DNA from: an uncultured Bacteroidales bacterium
GTDB taxonomy: Bacteria > Bacteroidota > Bacteroidia > Bacteroidales > Muribaculaceae
Direction: 5' to 3'
Length of the DNA stretch: 64,000 bases
Assembly: GCA_949289215.1 (NCBI GenBank)
Contig: CASENC010000007.1
Location: 1-64,000 of the forward strand
Positions 63,643 through 64,000 of this stretch are shown here, one piece after another; position 1 is the stretch's first letter; each line of letters begins with the position of its first letter. The position numbers were made by a program, and so were the translations under genes. Under the pieces are notes generated by a model. That model did no database searches. It was not told where the DNA came from and worked only from the letters and a program-made list of their open reading frames with translations.

Positions 63643-64000
63643 TTATTTATTTTCTTTATTTTCTTCTACTTTAGTGGCACCGGCTGCGGCAGGAGCCTCG
63701 GCGGCCTTGGCCGGCTGTGGCGCGGGTGCCGGTACTTCTTTCTCGGGCAGATAGTTCAATTGCTGCACAAGTTTGCTGCGCGTAAACACGGCCTGCTCGA
63801 AGTCGTTGCGGAATTCGATGGCGCCGTGAGGGCACGACAGCACGCACAACTGGCAGAAAGTGCAGCTTCCCAAGTCATACATATATTTGTCTAATTTTCT
63901 TTTCTTCTTGCCGTCGGGCATTTCCACCATCTTAGTCTCGATGTGAATGGTACCGTTGGGGCAATTCATTTGACATAACCCACAAGCTATGCACTTGTGA
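63643..64000 (-). CDS. nuoI: NADH-quinone oxidoreductase subunit I, C-terminal part
   Basis: The gene enters from the right edge; the frame stays open to position 64000, so the true start lies outside the window. The visible part shows the first ferredoxin cluster motif HKCIACGLCQMNCPNG and the second, CTFCQLCVLSCPHGAIEF, which hold the two 4Fe-4S clusters N6a and N6b. After about 75 residues it ends in a low-complexity Ala/Pro/Glu/Lys tail (PAPAPQPAKAAEAPAAAG...) not seen in most NuoI proteins. Confidence 0.92.
   Translation of the reverse strand, partial: HKCIACGLCQMNCPNGTIHIETKMVEMPDGKKKRKLDKYMYDLGSCTFCQLCVLSCPHGAIEFRNDFEQAVFTRSKLVQQLNYLPEKEVPAPAPQPAKAAEAPAAAGATKVEENKENK

Overview
The window looks like a chromosome segment from a gut Bacteroidales bacterium, and I infer a Muribaculaceae-like lineage. 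The evidence is: Bacteroidetes-type promoters (a TTG near -33 and TAnnTTTG near -7) ahead of many genes; a SusC/SusD pair with a hybrid two-component regulator; an LpxC-FabZ fusion; a FeoA-FeoB fusion; a PorT-like barrel; a complex I operon ending nuoI-J-K-L-M-N; and a tmRNA whose tag reads GENNYALAA. No plasmid or phage backbone and no CRISPR array is visible. Mobile DNA is limited to a transposase fragment at the left edge and probable IS debris near 27.6-27.9 kb.

Layout. 0-0.7 kb: transposase start and tmRNA. 0.7-3.6 kb: two paralogous small outer-membrane barrels and an Omp85-type barrel. 3.7-4.8 kb: a small ORF and a split lysine exporter LysO. 5.0-9.3 kb: a TPR sensor kinase, a candidate small RNA, NhaD and a DUF4293-type membrane protein. 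9.4-15.6 kb: a TPP riboswitch controlling thiD-thiS-thiE-like-thiE-thiG-thiC-thiH, with no thiF. 15.6-27.2 kb: a block flanked by two identical tRNA-Val(UAC) genes in opposite orientation, holding an orphan HSDR_N protein, holA, metY-LysM-porT, lpxD-lpxC/fabZ-lpxA, a GNAT-nitrilase fusion and a lipoprotein. 27.2-28.1 kb: a decayed stretch with a cupin pseudogene. 28.2-29.9 kb: glnS.

30.1-35.1 kb is a redox cassette that looks acquired: a broken flavodoxin-like reductase, an atypical SDR, an Fe-S-type flavoprotein, two aldo/keto reductases, an AraC regulator and a quinone-reductase-like flavoprotein, closed by a strong terminator. 35.2-37.3 kb: prmA and small envelope genes (holin-like, two YtxH). 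37.5-49.3 kb: a minimal fructan utilisation locus, susC-susD-GH32-MFS permease-fructokinase plus a periplasmic-binding-protein hybrid sensor. SusCD would import fructan oligosaccharides, the exported GH32 would release fructose in the periplasm, the permease would take it up, the kinase would phosphorylate it and the hybrid sensor would respond to free fructose.

49.6-57.7 kb: a shortened DUF6377-like protein, then a minus-strand run of three GYF-domain membrane proteins, nitroreductase, DUF6452-like lipoprotein, recX and comF; then feoAB and a bile-salt-hydrolase/penicillin-acylase family enzyme. 57.8-64 kb: nuoN, M, L, K, J and the C-terminal part of nuoI, which runs off the right edge.

The least explained items are the 35-codon ORF ahead of lysO, the candidate RNA at 7.2 kb, the mosaic redox cassette with its SDR lacking the catalytic Tyr, the GYF/CD225 trio, and the inverted repeat placed like an operator upstream of susC.
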